Source of the DNA: Symsagittifera roscoffensis
Taxonomy: Eukaryota > Xenacoelomorpha > Acoela > Convolutidae
Assembly: GCF_963678635.1 (NCBI RefSeq)
Contig: NC_087067.1
Coordinates: 43,685,829-43,749,828 of the forward strand
Direction of reading: 5' to 3'
Length of the DNA stretch: 64,000 bases
The notes under the pieces: model-generated
What the model was told of the DNA's origin: nothing
Databases searched by the model: none
Seen by the model: the letters and a program-made list of their open reading frames with translations, nothing else
Position numbers and translations under genes: made by a program
Shown: positions 63,646 through 64,000 of the stretch, one piece after another
Layout: each line of letters starts with the position of its first letter
Numbering within the stretch: position 1 is the first letter of the stretch

Positions 63646-64000
63646 TGGATCATCAGTTTCATTATAGTTAAGTTTCATTTTTCGCCATTCGGATTAAAGA
63701 TTTTCAAAAAAGCAGAGGCCTGAAGTTTAACAAGCTGATTTCCAGATGTATACTTAGTGGCGAGCTAATGGCAGGCTTCTGTATAATAAGATCAACACGT
63801 CACATTTTAAAAAGTTTCGAAAGAACTGATTAAAAAATAATCAAGACAATAATCTGACTTGGGGGAACTCAAAGAGATCTAGTTTTAAAATTTTTTGAAG
63901 AATTTTTTTTTGACCAGCCTCGGGTAACCGCCGAAAAAGAAAAAATAACAATGAGATTTCCAGATATCTTAATTTGTAACTCGTTTAATTTCAACTGATA

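Larger units (their letters stand above)
1..64000. repeat. Tandem array of ~1.1-kb tRNA-Arg(CCU) units
   Basis: The whole window is head-to-tail copies of one unit. tRNA start-to-start spacings are 1109-1131 bp for most units and 1062-1071 bp for a short class (units starting at 33753, 39280, 41472, 43659, 51471, 54773, 55839 and 61381). Every unit has the same order: tRNA-Arg, long spacer, tRNA relic, short spacer. The exception is the unit starting at 49239, which has lost its relic. Neighbouring units differ by scattered substitutions and short A/T-run indels. The window opens inside a short spacer and closes inside a long spacer, so the array continues both ways. I see no non-array DNA. 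Confidence 0.97.

Noticed and set aside
1-64000. CRISPR array
   Set aside because: Units are over 1 kb and head-to-tail; there are no short repeats with unique spacers and no cas genes.
1-64000. rDNA or 5S array
   Set aside because: No rRNA-like sequence was recognised; the only structured RNA is the tRNA and its relic.
1-64000. tRNA-derived SINE family
   Set aside because: Copies are strictly tandem, in one orientation, with no poly-A tails or target-site duplications at unit ends.

Overview
The window is one uninterrupted tandem array. From base 1 to base 64000 it holds about 57 head-to-tail copies of a single AT-rich unit, in two length classes of about 1.12 kb and 1.06 kb. Each unit carries one 73-nt tRNA-Arg gene with anticodon CCU on the minus strand; I count 58 copies. 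I see no protein-coding gene, transposase, rRNA, CRISPR array or unrelated DNA. Internal A and B boxes, the absence of an encoded CCA tail and the lack of operons point to eukaryotic nuclear DNA, with an invertebrate metazoan the likeliest guess. The species cannot be named from this sequence.

Layout of one unit on the + strand: (1) tRNA-Arg(CCU), 73 nt, minus strand; (2) a long spacer of about 540-610 bp; (3) a 69-nt decayed tRNA relic, also minus strand, matching the live gene at about two thirds of positions; (4) a short spacer of about 370 bp, then the next tRNA. The two spacers also share collinear blocks, so the unit looks like an ancient tRNA-plus-flank duplication. One half kept its gene and the other decayed.

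Regional differences: 0.1-4.6 kb and 6.9-9.2 kb carry mostly damaged tRNA copies. From 11 to 34 kb most copies are intact or lightly damaged. From 34 to 64 kb several subtypes are interleaved: damaged 'GCCAUCG' acceptor copies, intact copies in short units with a rearranged 5' flank, and copies followed by a perfect 19-bp inverted repeat. About 32.9-49.9 kb and 50.6-61.4 kb are two versions of the same ordered block of subtypes. A scrambled junction lies between them at 49.9-50.02 kb.

Fourteen copies share an identical, fully paired 73-nt sequence, and three more keep a complete fold with one to three changes. Six copies have changed the anticodon from CCU (Arg) to CUU (Lys), always in a damaged body. 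The array reads as a large tRNA-Arg(CCU) cluster or tRNA satellite evolving by unequal exchange and gene conversion, with functional and dead copies side by side.
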